64,000 nt of DNA from Penium margaritaceum (GCA_023375785.1 SZWC01009474.1:29997-93996), one strand, 5' to 3'; positions 20,644 through 31,807 are shown, counted from the first letter of the stretch. Notes: a model not told the origin generated them from the letters alone. Translations and numbers: made by a program.

Positions 20644-21835
20644 TCATATGGGGGGGATGGAAGAAGAGGGCCTGGAGTGAGTGCGCAGAAGGCTAAGAGC
20701 CAAGGAGCTGGGCCGAGGAAGGTCAGGAAGAGGAGAGGAGGCCCATGTGGGCACAGAGATGAGCATGGCGGTTGGCGGAGAGCGCTTTGGTGAAGATGTC
20801 AGCAGTTTGATCAGCAGTGGGGAGGTAGTGCACGACGACCTCGCCTTCAGCAACCGTGTCGCAGACATAGTGACACTATCGTGCTTGGCACGGTCATGAA
20901 GAACTGGATCTTCCGTGAGAGCGATGGCACCCTCGTTTTTCCAGTAGATAGCCGTAGGTTTGAGATGGTCAAACCCCAGCTCACTTAGTAGCATGCGAAG
21001 CCAGACCGCCTCTCGCGTGCATTCACTCTCAGTAATGTACTCAGCTTCGATAGAGGAGAGAGCGACCACGGACTACATCTTGCTGCGCCAGCTGACATGT
21101 CCACCATTGAGTAAGAAGACATACCCAGAGGTAGAGCGACTTGTGGTTTAATCACCAGAGAGATCAGCGTCACAGAAGCATGGAAGATGTTGTTGCCAGA
21201 GGAGTAACGGACGGCGAGAGAATTGAATCCACAAAGATAGCGAATGCTGCATTTGGCGGCCACAGTATTAGCAGCGGTAGGACGTTGGCATCCTTAGCTA
21301 AGAAGACCAACAGCAAAGGTGAGGTCAACACGGGTAGCCACAGAGGAGTACATCAGGGATCCCACCATGCGGGGAAAGGATTGAACATCTTCTAAGGAGG
21401 CCAGAGATGTGGCTGTCGTGACAGGTTTGGTCAGGTCGTGATCCTTGGAGAGTGGCGTGGACTGAGGAGTAGAGGTACCAAGACCAAGTTTGTCGGCCAC
21501 GCGTTGGGCATATGTGGCTTGAGTGAGTGTTACCTGGCCATGTGTCATGTCATGGGTGACTTGGATGCTGAGGTATTATTTGAGTGGCCCCATCTCAGTC
21601 ATTTCAAAACGGCAAGATAGCTGCTGCTTGAGGGTATCCAGGACAGGGAGAGATGAACCAAATAGAATGAGGTCGTCCACATAGAGGATGACTCCAAGAA
21701 GGTTAGATCCGCCACGAAAGTACACTGAGTGATCCGAGTGAAGACGTTGGAGGCCTTGGATTAGGAAGAACTCATGGATCTTCAAGTTCCATTGTCGCGG
21801 AGCTTGCTTCAGGCCATACAAGGACTTGTTGAGTT
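20644..21835 (-). pseudogene. RE-5 reverse transcriptase palm/thumb and RNase H
   Basis: Continues from the IN-RT frame after a break near 21836. It has MYGLKQAPRQWN, then ILYVDDLILFGSS with YVDD intact, then MTHGQVTLTQATYAQRVADK and MVGSLMYSSVATRVDL. RNase H follows with SVVALSSIEAEYIT and DRAKH. The tail after KH is shifted by one frame, since the alternative frame gives HYLPTADQTADIFTKAL, the expected end. A few frameshifts and stops (TAA in place of a codon near 21149-21151, TAG near 21077) prevent function. Confidence 0.75.
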
Positions 21836-23119
21836 TCAGACGTGGTCGAGTTTGTCTGGAGAGATGAATCCTTCAGGATGATTCATGTAGATCGTTTCAT
21901 TGAGGTCGCCGTTGAGGAAGGCACTTTTGACATTCATTTGATGAAGGTGCCACTTGTTGTTGGTAGCCAGAGACAGAATCACTCTGATGGATGAGTACTT
22001 GGCCACGGGTGCAAAGGTATCTTGATAGTTGACCCCAAGTACTTGACTGTATCCACGCGCGACAAGACGGGCTTTATAGCAATCGCGTGTGCCTGCACTG
22101 GTCAGCTTTGTTTTGAACACCCACTTACAGGTGACAACGGGTGTATTTGGTGGTCGAGGAACAAGATCCCATGTATGCTGCTTTTCAAGCTGAGAGAGTT
22201 CCTCTTGGGCTGCTTGGCACCATTGGTCGGCATTTAGACGGCGCACAACATCTTTGAAGCTGACGGGGTCCACCACTTGCGTAAATAGTGTAGCATCATC
22301 AATGTCATCATCGGCTGGGGGCTCGGTGGTTGCCAGGAAACCAAGCTGAAGAAAGGATGGAGGTCGTGTGAGTGGGGTAGACCGGCGCAGTTCTGACTGT
22401 GAAGTAGCTGGTGGAGTGGATGACACTATGCTTGGGTTGAATGCCTGTGGAGCAGCGGGAGCATCATGATGTTCTTCTAGAGCCACAGGGGGGAGTACAC
22501 CAGTGAGGTCATCCGGTGTAGGGTCGACAGAGAACATTTGAAGAGGTGGTGGAGTTGTTTCAATATAGATAGTGGGCGTGACTGCCAGTGGTGATGCATC
22601 ACGAGTGCGGTTGAAGAAGCTTTCAACGAAGATGGGTTGTCTGCTGCGGATCACGCGCTTGGAGTCCGGGTCCCATAAACGATAGATATCACGTGTCTCA
22701 TACCCTAGAAGGATGCAAACTTTGGATCGTGGATCAAGTTTGGAGCGTTCTTCTGGCCGGACCCAGGCATGTGCTTTATAGCTGAAGATACAGATGTGTC
22801 CTAGATAAGGCTTGCTCCCAGTCCATGCTTCATAGGGTGTTGATGCACCTGCAGGCAGCTTCGTTGTGGGAAGACGATTTGTGAGATATGCTGCAGTGTG
22901 AAGAGCCTCAGCCCAGAAAGCACATGAGAGACCAGTGGTGTGGAGCATTTTCCAAACTCGTTCAAGAAGTGTCTGGTTCATCCGCTCTGCTTTGCCATTT
23001 TGATGTGGGGTATATGGCCCCGTGGTTTCATGTTGAATGCCTCTCTCATTGTAGAAGGCTTTGAGGCTGTGGTTGACAAAGTCGGTGCCGTTGTCAGTGC
23101 GGATCTTCTTGATTGTCAA
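21836..23119 (-). CDS. RE-5 integrase C-terminal half and RT N-terminal half, 427 open codons
   Basis: The longest undamaged retroelement frame in the window. IN part: KIRTDNGTDF carries the second catalytic Asp, and YTPHQNGKAERMNQT carries the catalytic Glu. The post-core segment ends with GYETRDIYRLWDPDSKRVI. A Pro/Asp-rich linker follows (about residues 160-280). RT then begins at about residue 290 (QWCQAAQEELSQLEKQHTWD, KARLVARGYSQV, FAPVAKYSSIRVILSLA) and ends at FISPDKLDHV with a TGA. The frame upstream carries the first catalytic Asp, so this is a fragment of a longer polyprotein, not a separate gene. Confidence 0.8.
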   Translation of the reverse strand: MTIKKIRTDNGTDFVNHSLKAFYNERGIQHETTGPYTPHQNGKAERMNQTLLERVWKMLHTTGLSCAFWAEALHTAAYLTNRLPTTKLPAGASTPYEAWTGSKPYLGHICIFSYKAHAWVRPEERSKLDPRSKVCILLGYETRDIYRLWDPDSKRVIRSRQPIFVESFFNRTRDASPLAVTPTIYIETTPPPLQMFSVDPTPDDLTGVLPPVALEEHHDAPAAPQAFNPSIVSSTPPATSQSELRRSTPLTRPPSFLQLGFLATTEPPADDDIDDATLFTQVVDPVSFKDVVRRLNADQWCQAAQEELSQLEKQHTWDLVPRPPNTPVVTCKWVFKTKLTSAGTRDCYKARLVARGYSQVLGVNYQDTFAPVAKYSSIRVILSLATNNKWHLHQMNVKSAFLNGDLNETIYMNHPEGFISPDKLDHV

Positions 23120-23182
23120 GCTGGTCTCATTCTCAACTTGTTGGATCCAATTTTTAATTGCTTTGATGGTGTCAGATTTGAA

Positions 23183-24065
23183 TCAAAGAACCCGGGTCCA
23201 GACCATATGTGTGTAGTCATCTAGGATGACGAGGAAATAACACTTATTGGAGAGGGAACCCTCATTGATATAGCAGAGGTCCATATGCACAAGTTCCAAA
23301 CGCTCGTGGGTTCCATGAGACGGAAGAGTTTGAAAAGAGGCCCAATGTTGTTTGCCTGTGAGATAGCCTCCACACATGGGTTCTTCGCCATCTTTCAACA
23401 GGCTGGTGGGAAGATCATGGACAATTGAATCTGCAGCCATTTTGGTTAATGTTGAATAGCTAACGTGTGCCAGACGCTTGTGCCAGAGATCTGCCATGGT
23501 TGACGGAGAGGTTGTCTTTGCCAATGTGGAGTTGGATATGGAGGCCATGAAGGCCTTATGCGTCTCTGGGTGTCTTGAGGGTTCACAGGTGTCAAGGATG
23601 GTCAAGTTTCCCATTCGAGTAGCAACAACTGCTAGTTGAGATGTCTGGTTGTACCACTTTGAAACCTTTGCCGTTGAGCTTGGTGACAGAGAGAAGATTT
23701 GCAGTGAGATCTGCGACATTAAGTACGTCTTCAAAAGTCCTGATCGCCGGTTTCCCATTGCACGTAATGCCAACCTTGACCGTCCCTTGCCCGTAGGCGG
23801 GGATGATTCTGCCATCACCAAGGCGAACTTCTCGTGGTGTCAGGAAACGCTTGAAGGTGATGAACCAATCCTTTTTGCAAGTCATGTGTTTCGTGCAGCC
23901 AGAGTCCATGATCCATGTCAGAACACCGGCAGCCAGGAGGAGTGCGCTGTCAATGGAGCACACTGCCAGTTCTTCAGTTACAAACTCTTCTTCTTCCAGA
24001 GTGTGATGTGCTGCGTCTTCTGGTGCTGACTCATAGGTTGAATGCTCTGGCTCGGTGACTGACAT
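23183..24065 (-). pseudogene. RE-5 protease, GAG-pre-integrase and start of integrase
   Basis: PR has an intact active site in WIMDSGCTKHMT, preceded by an acidic stretch. The frame to about 23592 carries the PR body (VRLGDGRIIPAYGQGTVKVG). A one-base shift moves to the next frame (23821-23183), which carries GPI (DLWHKRLAHVSYSTLTKMA, then MCGGYLTGKQHWASF with the Cys pair partly lost) and IN start (LVHMDLC, VILDDYTHMVW). It ends at a TGA just before the 427-codon frame, which is in the same phase. Confidence 0.75.
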
Positions 24066-24212
24066 GTCCTTGTCAGCCAGGACTGGTCCTTCAGACTGGA
24101 GACTTAACTGAAAGTTGTCTTCTACATCAGATAGTTCTTAAGCTTTTGAAGAACTTGTAAGAAAAGCGGCCACGGTGGAAATGTAAGTCGTGAGCATGGC
24201 TTGGTGTGGCCA

Positions 24213-25195
24213 TCAAGAGCCATAGTGACGGGCAAGATTTGGGCGTCGTTTAGGGCACTCCATGGCAATGTGCCCCTTTTGCTTGCATTTCCAACACACT
24301 CGGCCGTTTGGTGGAACAAAACCCCGTGGTGAGTGAGGAGTTGACTGAACTCTGTTGTTGAAGTGCATGAGAGAGACCTGGCTTCCGTTACCATAGGATC
24401 CAGACTTCTTTGTCCTCTGTCCTTGATATTTGGATACAAGGCCAGTTTTGCCTCCATTGTCCTTGAGATATTGTTCTTCAACCATCATGAGCTCTTCAAT
24501 AGCTTTCTCCAGAGTTAGGGAATATGGCTGACTTCCAGGTGGTGCTGCTGCCACGGGTGCAGTGCCAATGGCAGCACCAGGTGCCCCAGCGGCTGCTCTG
24601 CCTTATGCATCAATGGCTTGCTGCAGGATTGCCCGAAGTTCAGCAAGTTGGACATCAAAATTCTTCCCCTGCTTCTGAAAGGTCTGAATTCGGTTGATGG
24701 TGTCCTTGAATCTGACAGAGTTAGCACTAGTACTCTTTCAGAGATCATTTCTCCCATTGATGAAATGCGACTGGCCAGATGCTTGAGATGAGACACGTGA
24801 TCCTCCAGACGTGTTCCTTCTTCCATTTGTTGAGTGTGAAACTCTGTCAAGAGGCTTCCGAGTTCAACATCGCTTGTTCTCTCATAACGATTATTCAGGG
24901 CCTTCCAAGCATTCCTTTGAAAGTTAGTTGGGTTGTCTTCTCTGATAATAAACTTGAGTCATTCCGTTAGATTCAGTGCCAAAATTGAGAAGGCTTGATC
25001 ACAGTGCCGTTTCCAATTGATTTGTTCTTCGGGTGTTGCTCATGTGGATGATACATCAGTGGGAGGATTGCAGACGACTCCCCAAAGACCCTTGTTTAGA
25101 AAAATCATCTCAATGTTGAATGCAAAGGTATGATAGTCATCGCCGTCAAATGGTGCCACTTTGAAGTAATCCCCATTGTTGATGATTGCCACCAT
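24213..25195 (-). pseudogene. RE-5 gag
   Basis: Starts at ATG 25195 (MVAIINNGDYFKVAPFDGD), the usual short start of copia Gags of the UBN2 type. The body includes RNAWKALNNRYERTS, then LLTEFHTQQMEEGTRLEDH and LKHLASRISSMGE. The tail carries an intact knuckle CWKCKQKGHIAMEC near 24275. TGA, TAA and TAG stops and at least two frameshifts interrupt it (TAG at 24606-24608 in front of GRAAAGAPGAAIG). The intact knuckle and PR suggest recent decay. Confidence 0.75.
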
Positions 25196-25222
25196 GGTTG
25201 AGTAGATCTGAAAATACCACCT

Positions 25223-25234
25223 GCTATGGTACCA
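25223..25234 (-). other. RE-5 primer-binding site, variant
   Basis: The minus strand reads TGGTACCATAGC, two changes from TGGTATCAGAGC, two bases from the LTR end. Confidence 0.65.
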
Positions 25235-25236
25235 AA

Positions 25237-26244
25237 TGCTGAAGTTTACATAACATAATCTTTAGAAATCTCCAAAAGTAATCCTCAGATTAATACACAG
25301 TCTGATGCTTTTGCTGGATTGTTGGCGGTGATCTCTCAGATGAGTATCACCACTCACACACACAAGCACTCTTGCCTCAGTAATGTCATTGATTGTGCAA
25401 TTCAAGAGTATGAGCTGAAGGCACAGTTACTCGACTCGTCTCACAAGCTTTCCAACAGTACCATGCTTGTCAAGAATGATCTCGTACAAACGAAGTAATA
25501 AGAAAAACAAACGTACAGCTATTCAACTGTCTATGCTAGCTAGCAGTAGAAAAATTCAAGTGTTACGTAGTCCGGTATCCTGTGTCTTCAAGTTCTCGGT
25601 CACAGGATCACCCTGACCCCGCTCGATGACCTCCAGTCATCAGCAGACCGAGGTTGGCAGATGCTCAGTGCCCTCGGTGCGATCCACGGACGAGATCATC
25701 TGGATCTGTGGTCACTTCCCATGGCCGTTGATCTTTCTCGGACATTGTCTCAAGAGGAGCCAATGCTCACACTTCTCGATTCGTCAATGGTTCCGATCAG
25801 TCCACTTTCCCTGCAATGATTCCTGATCACCGGATCCATCTTTAGAAGGACGATGTCTGCCTTGAGCTCCAGTCCCTTGCCACGTCAGCAGACCTGATAT
25901 CGAGAGGAGATCACACTCACACTCTCACTTAGTCTGCCAGGCTACACACTACGTTTGCCCAAATCCTGCCAGAATATATGGCGCTTGTTACCAGTGTACT
26001 GTCAGCTCTATGGAGCTCCAATAGGACAAGTAGAGTAGGTAGGGTTGCGGATGGATGGATCAGTGGGATGCCTAAAGAGGCCTGCCCACAGGCATACCAT
26101 ACCCTGCCATGTAGGAAGGAGAGGAGGGTCGAGAGAAAACAAATCTCTCTCTCTCGGCCCTCTTGCTTCCTTTTTGTTGATGTTCTGCCGAACCCAGTAA
26201 GCCGTTGGTTCAAGGAGATCTGATGTCTATCCCTTTTTTCAACA
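25237..26244 (-). repeat. RE-5 5' LTR (1008 bp)
   Basis: Begins TGTTGAAAAAAGG at 26244 on the minus strand and ends ACTTCAGCA at 25237. Pairs with 18879-19870. Confidence 0.9.
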
Positions 26245-26263
26245 AAGTGGCCGTGCACACTTA

Positions 26264-26277
26264 TGGTGAATCAGAGC
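26264..26277 (+). other. RE-4 primer-binding site, variant
   Basis: TGGTGAATCAGAGC, the standard TGGTATCAGAGC with two extra bases. It follows the last few LTR bases that resume after RE-5. Confidence 0.5.
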
Positions 26278-26329
26278 ACGCCAGGACAACATTTTTGACA
26301 AAGGGTTATAGGCCCACAGCTCTGATCTA

Positions 26330-27060
26330 CCTGCCAAGACGTTCACGGCTTCCGCAACGCACGGGTGAGTCGCTCCAGGTGACTTTGCCATTGCATTTTG
26401 AGACTGTCCATAGTAGAAGTTCAGCATGGTGTAGGAGACAGAGTCCTCGTCCATCCAAGAGTACATGGGCAACCCTGGAATTGGGCTGTGGTGGTGGCAT
26501 TTTGAGATCCACCTCGTGCACAAGGGACTGTTGGAGCCCATGAAGGGAACGAAGGTTCAAGGTGTGAGCGTAACGGACGAGGAGAAGAAAGCCTTTGCTA
26601 AGAAGAATACGGAGGCGCTGATGATCCTACTGTCGGTGCTACAAAAATCTCATTGGAGCTATGTCCATGGCTATGCTTTGGCGGCATATGCATAGAAGAA
26701 GCTCAACTCTATCCACCAATCAACATCCCTAGCCAACAAGATCCTTGCAATGAAGCAAATCTTGACGGTGAGGATCAAGGAGGGTGAGGATGTCATTTCA
26801 TCCATGCAGCACATTGAGTCTCTTGCCTCGTAATGCAATGATGTTGGATAGAAGGTTGACACGAAAATGCAGGCGATGATGCTCCTCATGGCTCTACCCA
26901 ACAGTTGGAGCACTCTCATCACTATATTGGGAGGTTGGGAGGAGGATAAATTCACCTATGGCGCAACGCCAAATACATCCACAACAAGGTGCACCATTGT
27001 AGTGGTGGTGAGACCTCGTCATCCTCAACTTCCCTGGTCACTAAAACGTAGGGCAGCATG
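26330..27060 (+). pseudogene. RE-4 gag, N-terminal and central part
   Basis: Parallels RE-7 Gag. GIGLWWWHFEIHLVHK corresponds to SFPLWRWQFEVYLDDK, then TDEEKKAFAKKNTEALMIL, then HQSTSLANKILAMKQILTV, then MQAMMLLMALPNSWSTLI. All are in one frame with TAG, TAA and TAG stops at about 26693, 26831 and 26849. The N-terminal 30 codons before the Trp block are disrupted. Role as in other copia Gags (capsid assembly). Confidence 0.65.
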
Positions 27061-28817
27061 AGCAGCGGTAAGCGAGGCGGCAGTAAGAGCGGCAACAAGA
27101 AGGGCACCAAGAAGGGTGGATACCATAATTGTGGCAAGGAGGGCCATTGGGCCAAGGAGTGTCCGGAGGAGGCGCAAGCCGGCTGCAAAGGCGCCAAAGG
27201 CAAGAAGGTTCTCCTTATTGGCACAAAGAACCACGACCTGAAGGGTGTCAACTGGCGGTGCCTTGACTCAGGTGCGGAGGAGCATACCCAAGTTGAGAAG
27301 GTGGGGTTCATCAATTATACCAAGTCTCCCAAGTCCAAGGTGGTCGCAAACGTCAAGGTCGAACCTGCAGCCGGCCAAGGTGATGTGGGCGTGGAGGTGG
27401 TGCTTGGTGGTAAAACGGTGCAGCGTGTTATCCAAAACGTGCAACATGTCCTTGGCCTGGCTGACATTTTGAGTGTAAGCCGCTTGATAGACAAGGGGTA
27501 TGAAGTGCTCTTCTGCAGGAAAGGTGCAGTCGTGCAGATGGACGGTGGCGGCGAGGTCGTTCTCAAAGCAAAGCACGAGGGATGTCTCTCTTACATCGTT
27601 GAGACAAAGGTCATCCCCTTGGCAGCAAATGCAGCAGACCCGCCAGCACACATCGTCAACCTCGCAAAAGGTGGGGGAGCAGACCTGCAGCTGTGGCATT
27701 GACGGTTGGGGCACTTGTCGTCTGCATTTGTGCAGGAGACAGTGAAGCGCGACATGGTCATTTGCAGCCTCAATATCACCGGTACAGCAAATGCAAAAGC
27801 AGATTCCGTAGAGCACAAATGCGAGCCTTGCAGCCTGGGCAAGGCGAAGTGCAAGCCATCTAAAAACGGACAGCAACGGGTTGAGAACCTGCTCGAAGTT
27901 GTGCACAGTGATGTGTGCGGACCCATCATGACACTGTCCATTGGGGGCGCGCCGTACTTCATCACATTCATCAACAATTGCAGCAGAAAACTCGAGGTGT
28001 GCTTTCTGATGCGGAAATTTAAGGTGCTGGACTGGTTCGAAAAGTATGTCACAGCGGTGGAGAGGCAGACTGGCCACACGGTCAAAGCGCCATGTACCGA
28101 CAATGGCGGCGAGTACATGTGCTGCGGAGGGTGGATGAAGGAGCAGGGGATTGAGTGGCTGCCAAACACTCTGTACATGCCTCAATCTAATGGCGTGGCA
28201 AAGTGTACAAATCAGACGCTACATACAATGGCGCGGACGATGCTCGTGGACGCTAAACTGCCACGGAGCCTATGGGCCGAGGCCGTTAGCACGACGTGCT
28301 ACATTACCAACCTCACCCCAACGGCAGTGCTGAAGGGGAAGGGCCACTGGAAGACACCACAGGAGGCGTGGAGCGGCCGCAAACCAAGCTCGGTGCACCT
28401 GAAGGCATTCGGGTACAAGGCGCACGCGTTGGTGCAGGCCATACAAAGAAAAGACTCCAACTGGACCCTCATGCGAAGGCGTACACATTTGTCGGGTACG
28501 AGAGTGTGCTCAAGGGGTACCGCCTCTTTGATCCACGGACGCAAGATGAAATCACGAGCCACTATGTCCCGTTTGATGAGCAGCAAATGTACTGCAGCAG
28601 CAGCAACACCATTGACGGAGTGTACTCACCAAAGCAGGGGGAGTGCTTCCAACTCCTTGAGTGTGAGGAGGAGCTGGAGGCTGCAGAGATCAATGATGGG
28701 GTCTTCAGAGGACGATGGTGCTGGAGCGCAGCAGGGAAATGCAACAGGTGCAGGTGCCGCTGGAGCATAGGATGCGATAGCCGACGCAGGAGAGCCCGTG
28801 GCCGAGGACAACACTGA
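27058..28817 (+). pseudogene. RE-4 nucleocapsid, protease, GAG-pre-integrase and integrase
   Basis: The knuckle reads YHNCGKEGHWAKEC (first Cys lost). PR follows with CLDSGAEEHTQVEK, active site intact. GPI spans LWH, a TGA at 27701-27703 (a CGA change), RLGHLSSAF and CEPCSLGKAKCKPS with both Cys kept. IN has VVHSDVCGPIM, PCTDNGGEYM and NGVAKCTNQT, where the Glu before R/K-T-N has become Lys. One frameshift near 28440 moves the rest to the next frame (AYTFVGYESVLKGYRLFDP). The sequence ends at a TGA at 28815 where RE-6 begins. No RT follows. Confidence 0.8.
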
Positions 28818-29305
28818 AGCAGGACATCACCTTGTACAATCCTCCAGGGTTTGAGCCCGCAACCCATGAGCTCTGGCGCCTATCCCAACTAGGCCACAAT
28901 GTTGTGTTTCCTATGATGATGTCCAGGGGACATACCCATTATGGGCAGTGCATTCCTGGCCTATCTTAGAACAGACCAAGGGGACGTACTCCATAGAGCA
29001 GTGCATGCCTTGTCTTTCCATGCAACCAGCCAGCTAGCCAGTGGACAAGGTGCATGCCATTCAATGTGCTCCATGTTATGCTCAGCAAAAAACAAGCATG
29101 TTAAGCTAATGACAGCAATCAAGCTCTCAAGATGTTGTGGATGCCGCTTTTGCACTAGGCTAAGATTCCAGCAGTGCATGATCCATCATGTGCGCACTAG
29201 TGTTGCATCTGAGGGCTTTGATTCATCTCAATCACCTAGAGTGATAATGCATGTGTGTGAGCAGATTCAAGAGGTCACTTAAGTGTCTTAAAACCATCAG
29301 CAACA
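28818..29305 (-). repeat. RE-6 3' LTR, left end uncertain
   Basis: Starts TGTTGCTGATGGTTTTAAG at 29305 on the minus strand, after the polypurine tract GGGTCATGGAGGAG (29306-29319). About 60 bases match the start of the RE-1 5' LTR and the rest has diverged. The left end is taken as the end of RE-4. Confidence 0.6.
28838..28903 (-). other. tRNA-like sequence, possible SINE head or tRNA pseudogene
   Basis: The minus strand has an A-box match TGGCCTAGTTGG (28885-28896) and a B-box-like GGGCTCAAACCC (28847-28858) at roughly tRNA spacing, with a seven-base anticodon-like loop flanked by CCA and TGG. Position 33 is A rather than U and the acceptor stem does not pair, so a working tRNA is unlikely. 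It lies at the left end of the RE-6 LTR. Confidence 0.35.
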
Positions 29306-29429
29306 CTCCTCCATGACCCATAGATGAATAGTGCACACACACCTGACAGAGTGAGCCACACATGTCCATGCCATAATGGACTACAACACACGGGAAGAGG
29401 AGGATCAAATCAATTTCAATAAAGGGTAT

Positions 29430-31175
29430 CACTATCACAAGCAAGAAGTGAGCAAACAGTATGAACAACCGCCTTGAACAAATGCTGAGAGCCTTGCGGA
29501 GAAAGTGCGTACACTATTAATGAGTATCAACACAGAAAACGTGAACTTCTCCGGCAGCAATGTGCTGGCATACAAAGTGATGCTGAATGCTGATGTGCTT
29601 TGTCCAAGAGTGATGCATGTCATTGTGCTCAGTGATTGCCTTCGAGCTTTGATTGTCGTAGTGCAGGGTGATACAACAAATAGGAGCATGCAACTACTGC
29701 GGCAAGCCGGACAGCCAGATGCTCTTACACGTAATCATGCCAAGTGCCACGTACTTGGACTCACTCGAGATGCATGTGACACACTCTTGTTTTTCACCCT
29801 TCCCAAAAACATCAGTCCCATTAACAAAAAAATATATAGCTTGTACGGCTTTGTGCATCTGTGTCATATGCCCAGAACCTGACTGTGTAGCTGCTAACAA
29901 CCACATAGGGCTGTGCAAAATGACACATTCCTACACACGATGTAGAGAGCGTGTAGCAGACTACACGCAGGGCAGCCTCGAGATGTCTCTGACGAGGTTG
30001 TTGTGAGAACTGGGCCAAGAAGTTGAACGAGAAGTCCACATCCGCCCAAGTGGTTGTGGCAAGGTACATGAGGGATCCAATTACACTAAGGTAATTGACG
30101 AAATAGACTATATCTCTCAATTGTGATGGATCATGAGACTTCAGCAGACGCTGACTTGCTGGCGTCATCGGCGTGGAAGAGTGGACACATCAGTCAGTAA
30201 GGACATGAAGCGCTTGTCTAGACTGCGGACATAGGCGGCCTGATGTACGTGCAAAGTGTGATGCTGATGATCACGCTCAAGATCCATTCCAAAGAACACT
30301 CGAGCTGGGCCTAAATCCTTCATCTTGTAGGTGGATTGTAGAAGAGACTTGACTGACTGGATCGTTGTGGTACTGGGAGAGGCAATAAGCCAATCGTCGA
30401 CGTAGACCATAATGGCCAGAAAGGGATCAGAGGGAGCGCTCAAGAAGAGCGCTAGATCTACTGTGCTCTGACGATAGCCACCTCTCTCAAGATTGGAGGA
30501 GATCTCTATGTTCTAGAAGCGGGATGATTGATTGAGCCGGTACAGTACCTTACGCAGCCGCCAGACCCTATTTGTGCCATTGATGAAACTGGATGGTTGT
30601 ACCATGTAGACCTCCTTGTCGAGACGTCCATTCAGGAATGCGCTGATGATGTCCATATGCTCTAGTTCCCAATCATGCTGGGCAACCAGATTGGGAAGAG
30701 TGTGAGCACCGGTATACTGCCTGATTGGCGTGAATTCCTCGTTGAACATTATTCAAGGAGCCTGTGGAAACCCTTTGGTAGTGAGCCGGACCTTGCTCTC
30801 TGGTTTTAGCTTGCGGTGAAGGACCAAGTGAGCTCAGATCACCTTACAGCCCGCTAGGAGGTCAACAAGCTCGAACACATCATGTTCCTTAAGAGCAATG
30901 AGTTCCTCCTTCATTGTCTTCTCCCAGATATTGGCATAAGCCACTTCACAATCCTACTGAGTGGTGGTAGGCACTGGAGAGAGTGTAGGAAGTTCACTTG
31001 CTTCAAAGCATGCAGTGACATAGCCAGCAACCGAGGCCTCAAGGACGCAGTGAAACTCATGGGCTACAAGTGCGTATTCCACGGCCAAGTTGGGATGAAC
31101 GACGCTGACGGTAAGGCCGAGTGCATTGAGGCCAGTGGGCCTTGCAGATGGTTGGGCCGTGGAGGGCGATGCACT
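29430..31175 (-). pseudogene. RE-6 reverse transcriptase and RNase H
   Basis: RT from about 30750 downward: FTPIRQYTGAHTLPNLVAQH, HMDIISAFLNGRLDKEVYM, GTNRVWRLRKVLYRLNQS, then MVYVDDWLIASPS with YVDD intact, then YKMKDLGPARVFFGMDLE. RNase H: YLSVIGSLMYLATTTWADVD, SSESKYVALGMITCKSIWL, and a decayed DNQSTKAI..HISIQHHFV region near 29560-29670. The first RNase H Asp region reads VVVSSYTVRFWA, which has lost GYTDSDWA. The 400 bases nearest 31175 are the shattered linker between IN and RT, with several stops. Confidence 0.7.
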
Positions 31176-31807
31176 TGTTGACATTATGTACTCCTTGCCA
31201 TGAGTGCCATTAATTGTACTCTGCGGTTTGACCACTGAGGAGTGGTCAAGGATTCCTTCAAATTTTCCATGCAAGATCAAGCTTTGAATTGCTCGATTTG
31301 AGTGATTATTCAGAAAGTTAGCCTAGCCCAAAGTTCGGATGTTGGGCGGGTGGAATCTAGTACCCGCCATGGGTGGCGGGATAATCCACAACCAGTGATT
31401 CCAGTACGTCTCCAACGAGCTCCGAATGCACCAGGGGCATGAATGAAGTAATTATAAGGACCTCCTTGACCAGGATGAAACTCTCGTTGACTCCAGGGCA
31501 AGGAAAGAGCCTCGGATGAGTTATCGTTGAAGTGTCTCCCGTTGCTTAGCGAGGAAGGCAAGGTGGGTGGATCCACCAAGGGTTACTTCGACGGCCGTAG
31601 CAGAGGCACTACTGCTCCCATTTGGGGGTGCTTAGATGTGTTGGAAAGCTTAGGTCACAGGCTATAAGGATCTAATGTATTCTCATTATGATGATTAACA
31701 AAAACATATTTTCATTCAGTTCTACTAAATGCGACGTGTTCTGTCAACATCTGTGATCCTTGTGCTCCACACTCTTCACCATTGGTGTCCATTGGCTTCC
31801 CCAAACA
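31176..31807 (+). repeat. RE-7 5' LTR (632 bp)
   Basis: TGTTGACATTATG to CCAAACA. It aligns along its length with 36094-36738. A TATAAGG motif at about 31660 lies about 150 bases from the LTR end, a sensible promoter position. The primer site region after it reads TTGGTAGCATGCATCAGTG, only a partial match to TGGTATCAG. Confidence 0.85.

Larger units (their letters stand above)
18879..26244 (-). mobile_element. RE-5: near-complete Ty1/copia element nested in RE-4
   Basis: Has LTRs of about 1 kb (18879-19870 and 25237-26244), a minus-strand primer site, gag, PR, GPI, IN, RT, RNase H and a polypurine tract. Flanking five-mers AAGAG (18874-18878) and AAGTG (26245-26249) look like a target duplication with one later change. 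It has the longest undamaged pol frame in the window and intact zinc knuckle, PR and YVDD motifs, so it is probably among the younger insertions here. Total length 7366 bp. Confidence 0.85.
18234..28817 (+). mobile_element. RE-4: 5' half of a Ty1/copia element, split by RE-5
   Basis: Left part (18234-18878) is an LTR of the RE-7 family. Right part (26250-28817) is primer site, gag, PR, GPI and IN. RE-5 interrupts it close to the LTR end. The right part starts with ACAAAGGGTTATAGGCCCA, matching the RE-7 leader (ACAAAGGGTTATGGACCCA). RT, RNase H and 3' LTR are missing. The element stops at about 28817, where RE-6 begins. Confidence 0.75.
28818..31175 (-). mobile_element. RE-6: 3' half of a Ty1/copia element
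   Basis: Minus-strand RT and RNase H, then a polypurine tract and a 3' LTR. RE-7 starts at 31176, and the gag/PR sequence to the right of RE-7 belongs to RE-8, so IN, GPI and gag of RE-6 are missing. The LTR start resembles the RE-1 LTR start. Confidence 0.7.

Noticed and set aside
28838-28903. Functional tRNA gene
   Set aside because: The acceptor stem does not pair and the base before the anticodon is not U.
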